A stretch of DNA of 64,000 nt from Sphingobium fuliginis (lineage in GTDB: Bacteria > Pseudomonadota > Alphaproteobacteria > Sphingomonadales > Sphingomonadaceae): the NCBI RefSeq assembly GCF_004152845.1, contig NZ_SEON01000012.1, positions 18,041-82,040 on the forward strand. The letters run 5' to 3'. Both the position numbers and the translations under genes were made by a program. Each line of letters begins with the position of its first letter. Positions within the stretch are counted from its first letter, which is position 1. The notes under the pieces are model-generated. The model saw only the letters and a list, made by a program, of their open reading frames with translations. It was not told the origin of the DNA and did not search any database. Positions 1-8,418 of this stretch are shown here, piece by piece.

Positions 1-63
1 AAACCGGCCGCGCAGCATCGGCAAGGCGCGTGCGGTCAGCACGCCCTTCACATCATAGGCCAT
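1..63 (-). CDS. 5' end of an unidentified protein, cut by the window edge
   Basis: Only the first 21 codons are present, reading on the minus strand from an ATG at 61-63 and leaving the window at base 1. A strong Shine-Dalgarno (AGGGGG, minus strand of 71-76) sits seven bases before the ATG, so the start looks real. The visible residues are basic and carry no recognisable motif. The gene follows the LuxR-type regulator on the same strand, so it probably belongs to the exopolysaccharide locus, but no function can be assigned from this fragment. Confidence 0.5.
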   Translation of the reverse strand, partial: MAYDVKGVLTARALPMLRGRF

Positions 64-73
64 GACGATCCCC

Positions 74-116
74 CTGGAGCGCGCGGCGTCGCATCGGACG
101 CCGTCGCACGCTCCAG
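74..116 (-). other. Nested hairpin directly before the partial gene's ribosome binding site
   Basis: An outer inverted repeat (CTGGAGCG at 74-81 with CGCTCCAG at 109-116) encloses an inner one (GGCGTC at 85-90 with GACGCC at 97-102). On the minus strand the structure ends immediately before the AGGGGG ribosome binding site of the partial gene. It lies just after the LuxR-type gene and has no T-run, so it could be an attenuator, an mRNA stabiliser or a weak terminator. Confidence 0.45.
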
Positions 117-167
117 ATTCTTCGTTGCATCATCGCGCCGGCGCGCGATGCCTCAGGAATGCGCGGA

Positions 168-920
168 TCAGGCGCGGCTTGCGACGCCCGCCATCTCCAG
201 CACCGGCAGTTGCGCCGGATGGGGAATGGCGACGGGCAGTTCGGGTTCGACTTCCGTCACGCGCCCGCGCATGCCGTGATTGGCCGCCCAGATCGCCGCC
301 TGGGTCCGGTTCTTGACGCGCAGCTTGCGCAGCACGGCCTTCACATGGACCTTCACCGTCGCCTCGCTGATGTCCATCCGCTTGGAGATGACCTTGTTCG
401 GGCATCCCATGATGAGCCAGCGCAGGATTTCCAGTTCCCGGTCGGACAGGCAGGCCGCATCCACCGGGCGTTCGACTTCCAGGGCATCGGTCAGGCTGGG
501 CCGGGATTGCAGTTCGTCCGCCAGTTGCGGTGGAAGGACGCGCTCACCCATGGCCACCAGCCGCAGCGTCGCCACCAGCCGGTCGCAGGAGATTTCCTTG
601 ACGATATAGGCCAGAGCCCCCAGCCGGAACGCCTTCAGCATGATCTGGAAATCGAATCGGTCGGATAGAAGGACAAGGTAGGAACAGGGAAAACGTTTCT
701 GCAGAACCGACAGCGTTTCGACATCCATCGCGTCGGTTCCGTCATCGATCAGCAACAGGGATGGTTCGGTATCTTCTTCCGGCACCTCGACTTGCTGAAG
801 CACCGTAGCCACGTTGGGATATTGGGTTACACGGAAATCCCGTTCCATCAGGATGCGGCTAAGCCCCTCCCGAACGATCGCATTACCGCACAACAGACGC
901 ACATTAACTGGGTAAGACAT
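168..920 (-). CDS. LuxR/NarL-type response regulator with degenerate receiver
   Basis: This 250-residue protein has an N-terminal receiver-like domain (about 5-125) and a C-terminal GerE/LuxR helix-turn-helix (about 155-215, with SDRELEILRWL and the recognition-helix segment SEATVKVHVKAVLRKL). The receiver keeps a possible phospho-acceptor Asp at 59/60 and a conserved-type Lys near 128, but the acidic pair normally found after the first strand is replaced by LLCGNA. Phosphorylation may therefore be absent or atypical. The ATG at 920 follows a GAGGGGA ribosome binding site. Its position within the exopolysaccharide gene cluster suggests it controls polymer synthesis, which is inference. Confidence 0.85.
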   Translation of the reverse strand: MSYPVNVRLLCGNAIVREGLSRILMERDFRVTQYPNVATVLQQVEVPEEDTEPSLLLIDDGTDAMDVETLSVLQKRFPCSYLVLLSDRFDFQIMLKAFRLGALAYIVKEISCDRLVATLRLVAMGERVLPPQLADELQSRPSLTDALEVERPVDAACLSDRELEILRWLIMGCPNKVISKRMDISEATVKVHVKAVLRKLRVKNRTQAAIWAANHGMRGRVTEVEPELPVAIPHPAQLPVLEMAGVASRA

Positions 921-1263
921 TGGGTGGTCCCCTCATGATCTCTTCTACGTCCGTAAGCAGGCCCCAAACGGAATGTAGAAGACCAGTAATCAAATGCCTG
1001 TAGTGCGACCCTTTCTTTTCGTTTCAACAACTTATCAGTAACATATTTGTGCCGTGAGAGTCCCCGAATGTACAATGGAAATTTCGGGTGCGCGCGACAA
1101 GGCGTTAACACATTGTTAAGTTGCTGAATTTTTCTTACCACTTGTGCAATATGCTGCGCCATCGGCAGTCAAACTTACCACTTTGGTGGTATCGCAAACG
1201 GTCTAGGGCCCCGTTGCCACATCGTTTCGCAAATGAAGCGATTCGCCCGCGAAATAACACATG
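921..1263. promoter_or_regulatory. Upstream region of the LuxR-type gene with a palindrome
   Basis: No convincing gene is seen in these 343 bases, which are more AT-rich than the neighbours. An inverted repeat TACCAC-TTTG-GTGGTA lies at 1176-1191 and could be an operator for the LuxR-type regulator, possibly for autoregulation. The stretch also contains the runs TTAACACATTGTTAAG and TTTTTCTTACC around 1104-1140. No exact promoter can be fixed by eye. Confidence 0.35.
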
Positions 1264-1947
1264 TTAATTAATTTGTCGAACCAGAACAAAAGCTTCAGCG
1301 GCGGAACGATAGACGGTTGCGCCACGTAGCGTCGCGAGGGCGCGAATGGCCTCTATGGACCGCTCGTCGGGGCTGGGTTTCACCTGCGTCCGGAACGCCT
1401 GGAAGGCGGCGATCTTTCGTTCGATCGTCTCGCTGATGTCCACGAAAATGTTCGGAATGAAGGCGGGCGTGACGCCGGGGGCGAGCCAGTTGGTTTCCGA
1501 TAACGTCTCATAGGCCATAACGCAGCTCGGCCCGCCGGGCCCACGCGGCCGGGCATGGACCAGCGCTGCGTTGAAGACGATCTGATGATCGAGGTGGATG
1601 TCCCCGATGAAGGGGATCAGCAGCAGGTCGGGCTCGATCCGCGACAGCGCCTCCGACAGCGCCGCATTGAGTTCGCTTCGCCTGATCTGATCCAGCCCGG
1701 CCGCCGGGAAATCTAGGAACCGGGTGTCTGCCACGCCGATCATCCCGTGGGCGCGCAGGGTTTCGGAGCGTATCTGCCGCACCAGCTCTTCGTCGAACAG
1801 CGGCGGCTGGCCGCGGGTGACGACGACGACATGCACCTCCGCCCCAGCGGATGCCGCCCGCGCCATGGTGCCGCCGCATCCCAATATCTCATCGTCGGGA
1901 TGGGGCGCGACGACCGCGATCCGGCGGGCGTTGAACGGCAGCGACAT
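1264..1947 (-). CDS. PIG-L family deacetylase
   Basis: The 227-residue protein shows the family signature PHPDDE near residue 15-20 and a second metal-ligand region with HLDHQ near 120, the zinc-binding elements of PIG-L/LmbE N-acetylglucosamine deacetylases. Such enzymes remove N-acetyl groups from sugar or sugar-lipid substrates. It ends the run of minus-strand polymer genes, lying three bases after the formyltransferase stop. A free amine produced here could be the substrate of the neighbouring formyltransferase, or the enzyme could trim the finished polymer; both are inferences. No signal peptide is seen, which favours a cytoplasmic substrate. Confidence 0.85.
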   Translation of the reverse strand: MSLPFNARRIAVVAPHPDDEILGCGGTMARAASAGAEVHVVVVTRGQPPLFDEELVRQIRSETLRAHGMIGVADTRFLDFPAAGLDQIRRSELNAALSEALSRIEPDLLLIPFIGDIHLDHQIVFNAALVHARPRGPGGPSCVMAYETLSETNWLAPGVTPAFIPNIFVDISETIERKIAAFQAFRTQVKPSPDERSIEAIRALATLRGATVYRSAAEAFVLVRQIN

Positions 1948-1950
1948 CGG

Positions 1951-2865
1951 CTAATCCCCCAAAATGGCGTGAAGCTTGGGCGGCTTGTCCGGGCCGCTCC
2001 ATTGCGTGACGATAAGGGCGGTGGCCTGACCGCAGAGCACGGTGAAGCCGTCCGCCGTCCGCGCCACGACCTGTCCAGGCAGGGCCGCGTGACGCCCGCC
2101 CATGTCCGACGGCGCCGCCGCCCAGATCCGGAGGTCCGCGCCGCCCAGCCGGGTGAAGGCGCCGGGATAGGGGCGGCCCGTTGCGCGGATCAGGCGCAAT
2201 ATGTCGCCGGCCGGCCGACGCCAGTCGATCAGCCCATCCGCCGGGGTCCGGCGCGCGGCCCAGGTGGCGCAGCTTTCGTCCTGGACCATGCGTGGCATCT
2301 CCCCAGCCGCGATCCGTTCCAGCGCACGGTCGAGCATGACGGCCAGCGCCCGCATATGCTTGGCGTAGAGGGTCGCCGCCGTTTCGTCCGGCGCGACATG
2401 GAAATATTGCTGGTCGACTATGTCGCCCGTGTCCGTCCCCGCATCGATCCAGAACAGCGTTCCCGCCGTGATCGGTTCCTGCTGCAATATCGTCCAGGGA
2501 ATGGCCGCGCGGCCGCGCAACCGGGGCAGGGCGGCAGGATGATAGCCGATCACCCGGTCGCGAAAGAGCGCGCGAAAGGCGGTCCCGCAAATCTGCGACC
2601 AGCCCATGACGAAGGCGATGTCCGCGCCCGCGTCCCGGATGGCGGACAGCGATTCCTCCCGGTTGATATTGTCGACATGGATGACCGGGCAGCCCCGTTC
2701 CCGCGCCGCCGGCCGCAGGTCGACATGATCCGAATGGCGCCGGGCCAGAGCGGGATCGAGCGTGACGATGGCGGCCATGTCCCATGCCGGGTGGCGGGCG
2801 ATCGCTTCGAAGGCGATCCGGGTGGTTTCAACTGCCCCGATGAGGAGGGCGCGCTTCGTCGGCAT
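1951..2865 (-). CDS. Formyltransferase family protein (probable sugar N-formyltransferase)
   Basis: This 304-residue protein has the fold signature of 10-formyltetrahydrofolate-dependent transferases, with HPAALPRLRGRAAIPW near 190 and DTGDIV near 220, which supply the catalytic His and Asp and the cofactor loop. Related enzymes formylate methionyl-tRNA or 4-amino sugars. Its place between a deacetylase and an initiating sugar transferase makes an amino-sugar substrate the better guess. I chose the ATG at 2865 because AAGGA precedes it at good distance, although an open frame continues upstream. The first 38 bases overlap the end of the sugar transferase gene, an unusually long overlap implying translational coupling. 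Confidence 0.8.
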   Translation of the reverse strand: MPTKRALLIGAVETTRIAFEAIARHPAWDMAAIVTLDPALARRHSDHVDLRPAARERGCPVIHVDNINREESLSAIRDAGADIAFVMGWSQICGTAFRALFRDRVIGYHPAALPRLRGRAAIPWTILQQEPITAGTLFWIDAGTDTGDIVDQQYFHVAPDETAATLYAKHMRALAVMLDRALERIAAGEMPRMVQDESCATWAARRTPADGLIDWRRPAGDILRLIRATGRPYPGAFTRLGGADLRIWAAAPSDMGGRHAALPGQVVARTADGFTVLCGQATALIVTQWSGPDKPPKLHAILGD

Positions 2866-3424
2866 GCCAGTCGATCCTTTTTTCACCCCCGACCACCACC
2901 AGCAGCGTGCGGGCGATGATCTGCGCGTCGAGGCGGGCGCTGCGGTGGCGCACATAGCGGAGGTCGAAGCGCAGCTTTTCCTCGATGGTCAGCAATGTGT
3001 TGCCGCTGACCTGCGCCAGACCCGTCAGGCCAGGCCGCACCCTGCCGCGTTCCACGCCGTCGCGGCCCATGGCGGCGATGCTGTGGGGCAGCAGCGGCCT
3101 GGGGCCTATGAAATCCATGTCCCCCCGTGCGATGTTGATCAGTTCGGGCAGCTCGTCCAGCCGGAAGCGGCGCAGGAACTGCCCAACGGCCGTGACCCGC
3201 CGGGCGTCGGGCAGCAAGGCCCCGTCGCTGTCGCGCAGGTCGCGCATGCTGCGGAACTTGATCATGGCGAAGGGGCGGCCGCCCAGGCCGCTTCGGACCT
3301 GACGGAACAGCACCGGCCGCCCCAAGCAGAGCAGCACCAGCAGGGACAGCAGCAGCAGCAGGGGGGCAAGCAGCGCGAAAAGGCCGACCGCCAGCAATCC
3401 CGCCGGGCGCAGACAGGCGGTCAT
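2828..3424 (-). CDS. Initiating sugar-phosphate transferase (PglC-like)
   Basis: This 198-residue protein is a short bacterial sugar transferase (PF02397). One N-terminal hydrophobic segment (about 8-34) is followed by the catalytic domain with KFRSM near 57, the DE dyad in RLDELPEL near 94, and the downstream DFIGPRP and PGLTGLAQV blocks. Such enzymes move a sugar-1-phosphate from UDP-sugar to undecaprenyl phosphate, the first step of polymer assembly at the inner membrane. It lacks the four-helix N-terminal region of WbaP-type enzymes and so resembles PglC, whose substrate is a diacetamido sugar. That fits the dehydratase and aminotransferase across the divergent region. The start overlaps the preceding stop by four bases. 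Confidence 0.9.
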   Translation of the reverse strand: MTACLRPAGLLAVGLFALLAPLLLLLSLLVLLCLGRPVLFRQVRSGLGGRPFAMIKFRSMRDLRDSDGALLPDARRVTAVGQFLRRFRLDELPELINIARGDMDFIGPRPLLPHSIAAMGRDGVERGRVRPGLTGLAQVSGNTLLTIEEKLRFDLRYVRHRSARLDAQIIARTLLVVVGGEKRIDWHADEARPPHRGS

Positions 3425-4605
3425 GCGCGCTCCGGCACCAGCAGCGCGGGCGGAGGCGCTGGCATGGGCATCGCACTGGCCGCACCGCGCAACTGCATGA
3501 TGTCCAGCAGCATGGCGTTCACCTTGTCCACATCATAGATGTCGACCGCCGTCCGCCGGGCGGCGGCGGCCATGGCCGCGACACGCCGTGGATGGGCGAT
3601 CATCGTTTCCATGGCCGCCGCCAGCGCGGCTCCGTCGCGGGGCGGCACGAGCAGGCCGTTGACGCCATGCCGGATCGGCTCGCGGCAGCCGGGCATGTCT
3701 GTGGTGATGACGGGCCGCCCGGTCGCCAGCGCCTCCAATATCGTGCGCGGCAGGCCCTCCCGGTAGAAGGACGGCAGCACGAACGCATGGGCGGACGCGA
3801 TGAAGGGCCGCACGTCACGCGTCTCCGGCAGGAATTCGATCAGCCCCGCCTTGCGCCATTGGTCGAGATCGGCGGCGGTGTAGCCGGTCGGATTTTCCGT
3901 CTCCGGCCGGGTCAGCAGCAGGAAACGCACGTCCGGGTGCCGGGCCCGGACGATCCGTGCGGCATCGACATATTCGCCCACGCCCTTGTCGCGCATCAGG
4001 CGACCCATCATCAGGAAGGTGAAGGGCCCTTCCGGCAGCGCCTGCTCGGCAAAATGGCGCACGTCGATGCCCGAACCGGGAACCTGCATCACCCGCTGCG
4101 ACGGCGAAACGATCCCACTTTCGCGCATCAGCCGATGATCGTCGCCGTTGAAGACGAAGATGCAGCGCGCCCGGGCGACGCCGATCCGGTAGAGCCGGGA
4201 CACGACGGCGCGCAGCCAGCGGCGCTCATCCGCCTCCTCGCTGAACACATAGCCAAGGCCGCTCATGATCGCGAAATAGCGCGCCCGGCTCCACAGCCGT
4301 GCCGCCAGACCGCCATAGATGATCGGCTTCTGCGTATAGGCGACCACCACATCGGGCCGCTCGGCCCGCATCAGCCGCCGGTAATGCAGCAAGGTGCGCG
4401 CATCGTGCAGCGGGTTGGTGCCCGCCCGCGCCATCGGCGTCCGGCGGAAGCGCACGCCCATTTGCGCCAGCCTTTCCAGCACCTCCGGCTCCTCGTCCGG
4501 GGCGCAGGCGACGACCTCATGCCCCTCCCCGACCATCCGGGCGATCAGCGCCCCGCGGAAATTGATCAGCGACCAGGACAGGCTGGAGAGGATCACGACT
4601 TTCAC
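3421..4605 (-). CDS. GT4-type glycosyltransferase
   Basis: The 394-residue protein has two Rossmann-like halves of the GT-B fold. The C-terminal half carries the acceptor segment MGRLMRDKGVGEYVDAA and the E-x7-E motif in REGLPRTILEALATG, which contacts the nucleotide sugar. It should add the second or a later sugar onto the undecaprenyl-linked intermediate at the cytoplasmic face. I prefer the GTG at 4605, since GGAGG precedes it and the protein then begins with the usual hydrophobic first strand VKVVILSSLS. The gene overlaps the sugar transferase start by four bases, so the two are probably translated together. Confidence 0.88.
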   Translation of the reverse strand: MKVVILSSLSWSLINFRGALIARMVGEGHEVVACAPDEEPEVLERLAQMGVRFRRTPMARAGTNPLHDARTLLHYRRLMRAERPDVVVAYTQKPIIYGGLAARLWSRARYFAIMSGLGYVFSEEADERRWLRAVVSRLYRIGVARARCIFVFNGDDHRLMRESGIVSPSQRVMQVPGSGIDVRHFAEQALPEGPFTFLMMGRLMRDKGVGEYVDAARIVRARHPDVRFLLLTRPETENPTGYTAADLDQWRKAGLIEFLPETRDVRPFIASAHAFVLPSFYREGLPRTILEALATGRPVITTDMPGCREPIRHGVNGLLVPPRDGAALAAAMETMIAHPRRVAAMAAAARRTAVDIYDVDKVNAMLLDIMQLRGAASAMPMPAPPPALLVPERA

Positions 4606-5007
4606 GGCGCTTATGCCCTCCGGTTTTCCACATGTTGCTGCGCACGACCCCACCGCCGCTTCAGGCGGGCGGACAGATCCAACTCTTGAAGACAGCTATC
4701 ACAGCCCGCCCCGCAGCCCGGCGGTGCATCGGTAGATTACCCCTTTGAGGCAATCCGCCTCCCCTCCGCGCCCGCCAACCCCTGCCGTCCGGCGCCATCG
4801 AGCCTGTGGCATAGCCCCAATGGGCGGAAGGGCGCGCCGGTCGGGTTGCGCATGGGATAAAGGATAGTGTCCGCTCGACCGATTACCGCGATGCACCCGT
4901 TCCGATAGCCTTGGCGCCACCGTCGGTTGCGGACGGCATGCAGGGTGGCGCCTCCAGGCAGCCCTCCGCCCCCGCAACCGGCGGACCATGGACTCGGAGA
5001 CATCGGA
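4606..5007. promoter_or_regulatory. Divergent promoter region of the polysaccharide locus
   Basis: About 400 bases separate the two divergent arms of the locus and contain no gene I can support. A small perfect palindrome GGTA-GAT-TACC lies at 4731-4741 and is a candidate regulator site. The sequence near 4640-4700 is rich in short GC repeats. Exact -35 and -10 boxes cannot be assigned by eye. Confidence 0.4.
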
Positions 5008-7146
5008 ATGCCGAACATCGCATCAGCCAGGCCGGACGGGCAGGACAGCGTTGCGCAAACGCCGCCCGCCGCCATGCTCCTGCGACTGGACGCAGCCGCG
5101 CGCGCCTTCGCCGCGCGGGGCGCCACGCGCTTCTGGGCGATCAGGCTGGCCGTCATCCTGGCGCTGGACGCGCTGATCATGCTGGGCAGCTTCGTGCTTT
5201 CCCGGCTGATCCTGTCCGACCTGCCCATGCCCCGGACGCTCCTGGAACCCTGGTTCATGGCCCTGTTCGTCGGCGTGAACCTCAGCGTCCTGTTCGTCGT
5301 CGGCACCTATCGGCAAAGCTGGCGCTTCCTGTCCATCGGCGACGCGCTGTCGCTGGCGGCCAGCCTGCTCGCCAGCAGTTGGCTCATATGGATGATCACC
5401 GCGGGATTGCTGGTGCCGCAGAAGATGATGCGTGGGCCCATGACCGTCTTCCTGACCGTCGACGTGCCGCTGACCGTCGCGGCGCTGCTGGCCGTGCGCG
5501 TGCTGCGGCGGCAGTTCTTCAAGCATGTCCGCTCCGCGCGGCTCCGCCGGACAGTGCAGGCGCGCCGGCGCATCCTCCTGCTCGGCGAACTGGATTGGGC
5601 GCGGGTCATGGCGGACCTTGTCCCCACCGACGCCCATTCGGGCCTGGAGATCGTCGGCGTCATCTCCTTCGACGGGCATGAGCGGCGGCTGCATGTCGGC
5701 GGACTGCCGATATTGGGCTCGCCCGAGATGCTCCCCCGGATCGTCGCGGACCTCGACCGCGCAGGCCGGCGGCCGGTCAGCCTGGTGGTGCAGGAAAGCA
5801 GCGAGCGGCTCGACCGGCAGCAGATATTGCGCATCGCGGCGCTGGCGGAGCAGGAAAATCTGGTGGTCTCCCGCTTCCGCAATCCCTGGACCAGCGCCCA
5901 GCCGCTGAGCGGCGACCGAATGGCGATAGAGAAGATGCCGCTCGCGGAATTGCTGGGGCGGCCGGAAATCACGGTGCAGCACAGCTATCTGGAACGGGTG
6001 GTCACCGGCGCGCGGATCATGGTGACGGGCGCGGGCGGCACCATCGGCGGCGAACTGGTGCGCCAGCTTGCCTATTACGCCCCGGCGGAGATCGTGCTGC
6101 TCGATCACAGCGAATTTAATCTCTACGCCATAGAGATGGAGGCGCGGGAGAAATTCCCCCATGTCCGCTTCCACGCCGAACTCTGCTCGATCCGCCAGCG
6201 CCCCGCGCTGTGGCAGGTGTTCGAGCGGCGGCGGCCGGAGATCGTCTTCCACGCCGCCGCGCTGAAGCATGTGCCGATGGTGGAGGCCAATCCCTGCGCC
6301 GGGGTGCACACCAATGTGCTGGGCACCCGCAACGTCGCGGACGCGGTCTGCGAGTTCGAGGCTCGCGCCATGATCCAGGTGTCGACCGACAAGGCCGTGA
6401 ACCCGGTGGGCCTGATGGGCGCGACCAAGCGGCTGGGCGAGCTATACTGCCAGGCGCTCGACCTGATCGGCAGTTGTGATCCGGACAGTCCGCGTTTCCT
6501 GACGGTGCGTTTCGGCAATGTGCTGGGGTCCAGCGGTTCGCTGATCCCGCTGTTCCAGCAGCAGCTCGCCAGCGGCAAGCCCCTGACCGTCACCCATCCC
6601 GACATCGAACGCTTCTTCATGACGGTGCAGGAGGCGGTGCTGCTGATCCTGCAAAGCAGCGCCCGCGCGTTGGAGACGGATTCGGAACGCGGCACCATCT
6701 TCGTCCTCGACATGGGCGAGCCGGTGAAGATCGTGGAGATCGCCCGCCGCGTCATCCGCATGGCCGGGCTGCGGCCGGAAATCGACGTGCCGATCAAGTT
6801 CATCGGGCTTCGTCCCGGCGAAAAGCTGTTCGAGGAGCTGTTCGACAGCAGCGAGGACAAGATCGAAAGCGCCATTCCCGGCATTTTCGAGGCCATGCCC
6901 TCCCCCATCCCGCTGGAGATGCTGGTGGAGGGCTTCGCCCAGCTTGCCCGGTTGATCGCGGCGGGCGACGCGGATGAGCTGGTGCGGCTGACGCATGAGA
7001 TGGTCGCGGCCTCCGCCAGTTCGCGCTGGGCGGAGATATTGCGGCGGCTGGCGGCGGAAAGTTCCGACACGCTGCTGATGATGCCGCCGCGCCCCGCGGA
7101 CATTCCAGCCGTCCTGTCCTCGCCGCTGCCGCGCGATGTCGCCTGA
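5008..7146 (+). CDS. FlaA1/CapD-type membrane nucleotide-sugar 4,6-dehydratase
   Basis: The 712-residue protein starts with four hydrophobic segments (about 45-190), followed by a CoA-binding-like Rossmann region and then the catalytic SDR domain with TGAGGTIGGELVRQL at about 340. It has STDKAVNP and the MGATK variant in place of YxxxK, as in the long PglF/WbpM group. These enzymes convert UDP-GlcNAc-type sugars to the 4-keto-6-deoxy form. The ATG at 5008 is preceded by GGAG at eight bases, which I prefer to an upstream in-frame start. With the next gene it would make a UDP-4-amino-6-deoxy sugar. Confidence 0.92.
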   Translation: MPNIASARPDGQDSVAQTPPAAMLLRLDAAARAFAARGATRFWAIRLAVILALDALIMLGSFVLSRLILSDLPMPRTLLEPWFMALFVGVNLSVLFVVGTYRQSWRFLSIGDALSLAASLLASSWLIWMITAGLLVPQKMMRGPMTVFLTVDVPLTVAALLAVRVLRRQFFKHVRSARLRRTVQARRRILLLGELDWARVMADLVPTDAHSGLEIVGVISFDGHERRLHVGGLPILGSPEMLPRIVADLDRAGRRPVSLVVQESSERLDRQQILRIAALAEQENLVVSRFRNPWTSAQPLSGDRMAIEKMPLAELLGRPEITVQHSYLERVVTGARIMVTGAGGTIGGELVRQLAYYAPAEIVLLDHSEFNLYAIEMEAREKFPHVRFHAELCSIRQRPALWQVFERRRPEIVFHAAALKHVPMVEANPCAGVHTNVLGTRNVADAVCEFEARAMIQVSTDKAVNPVGLMGATKRLGELYCQALDLIGSCDPDSPRFLTVRFGNVLGSSGSLIPLFQQQLASGKPLTVTHPDIERFFMTVQEAVLLILQSSARALETDSERGTIFVLDMGEPVKIVEIARRVIRMAGLRPEIDVPIKFIGLRPGEKLFEELFDSSEDKIESAIPGIFEAMPSPIPLEMLVEGFAQLARLIAAGDADELVRLTHEMVAASASSRWAEILRRLAAESSDTLLMMPPRPADIPAVLSSPLPRDVA

Positions 7147-7161
7147 CTTTTTGGGGGAACA

Positions 7162-8418
7162 ATGATGCAAGCCGCGCCTGCCCAAGCCCAGATTCCGCCC
7201 CAGCTTCCGCTCCGCCTCAGTCCGCTCGATCATGCCGCGCTGCGTTGGCCGCAGCATGAGCCCGACGAGATCGCGGCGGTGACGCGGGTTCTGGAGACCG
7301 GGCGGGTCAATGCCATGGTCCATGGCGAGCAAAACCGCGCCTTCGAGGCCGAGTTCGCGGCATTTTGCGGCATGCCCCACGGCATCGCGGTCAGCAACGG
7401 CACGGTCGCGCTGGAACTGGCGCTGCGGGCCTTGGGCGTCAGCGCTGGAGACGAGGTGATCCTGCCCTCGCGCAGCTTCTTCGCCAGCGCGGCCTGCATC
7501 GTCGCGGTCGGCGCAACGCCGGTCTTTGCCGACATCGATCCGGTCAGCAACAATATCGACCCGGAATCCGCCCGCCGCATGCTGTCGCCGCGCAGCCGGG
7601 CGATAATGTGCGTGCATCTGGCGGGCTGGCCCTGCGACATGACGGCGCTGCGCGCGCTGGCCGATGAACACGGCCTGTGGCTGGTCGAGGATTGCGCGCA
7701 GGCGCATGGCGCGACCCTTCACGACCGGGCCGTGGGCAGCTTTGGGGATGCCGCCGCTTTTTCCTTCTGCACCGACAAGATCATGTCCACCGGCGGGGAA
7801 GGCGGCATGCTCCTGCTGCGGCAGGAAAGGCACTGGAAACGGGCCTGGGCCTATAAGGACCATGGCAAGAATCCGGACAAATTCTTCGCGCCGGCAACGA
7901 CGAACGGCTTTCGCTACCTGCACGACAGCTTCGGCAGCAATTGGCGGATGACGGAGATGCAGGCCGCCATCGGGCGGGCGCAGCTTGCCAAGCTGCCCGG
8001 TTGGCTGGCCGCCCGCCGTCGCAACGCCGCGACCCTGATGCGGCTGCTGCGCGCCAATCGGGCGGTGGAGGTGCCCGCAATTCCAGCCGAGGTCGGTCAC
8101 GCCTTCTACCGGCTCTATGTGACCATCGCCGCCGACCGGCTGGGGGAGACGGGAACCACGCCGATCATAGGCCGTATGGCGCAGATGGGCATGCCCGTGG
8201 GCAGCGGTTCCTGCGCCGACATGACGGGCGAAGCCGCCTTTGCGGACCGGCAGGTGCGCCGCGACGGCGCCCTGCCGGTGGCGCAGGATCTTGGCCGCCG
8301 CAGCATCGCCTTTCCGGTCGACCATCTGCTGGACGAAGGCGACATGCATCGCCTCGCCAACTGCCTGGAGATCGCCATGGCGGAACTGCCATCCGGACGA
8401 AGAGGGGAAAGAGGATGA
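7162..8418 (+). CDS. DegT/DnrJ/EryC1 family sugar aminotransferase
   Basis: This 418-residue PLP enzyme shows the family landmarks VSNGTVALELALRALG, EDCAQAHGA and FSFCTDKIMSTGGEGG, where Lys206 should carry the PLP aldimine. Members transaminate 4-keto (or 3-keto) nucleotide sugars. It follows the 4,6-dehydratase by 15 bases, so a PglF-PglE-like pair giving a UDP-4-amino-6-deoxyhexose is the natural reading. The four final bases overlap the next start. The exact regiochemistry cannot be read from sequence. Confidence 0.92.
   Translation: MMQAAPAQAQIPPQLPLRLSPLDHAALRWPQHEPDEIAAVTRVLETGRVNAMVHGEQNRAFEAEFAAFCGMPHGIAVSNGTVALELALRALGVSAGDEVILPSRSFFASAACIVAVGATPVFADIDPVSNNIDPESARRMLSPRSRAIMCVHLAGWPCDMTALRALADEHGLWLVEDCAQAHGATLHDRAVGSFGDAAAFSFCTDKIMSTGGEGGMLLLRQERHWKRAWAYKDHGKNPDKFFAPATTNGFRYLHDSFGSNWRMTEMQAAIGRAQLAKLPGWLAARRRNAATLMRLLRANRAVEVPAIPAEVGHAFYRLYVTIAADRLGETGTTPIIGRMAQMGMPVGSGSCADMTGEAAFADRQVRRDGALPVAQDLGRRSIAFPVDHLLDEGDMHRLANCLEIAMAELPSGRRGERG

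Noticed and set aside
848..1162. A minus-strand frame of about 104 codons upstream of the LuxR-type gene
   Set aside because: It overlaps the regulator start, has no ribosome binding site and covers what looks like promoter DNA.
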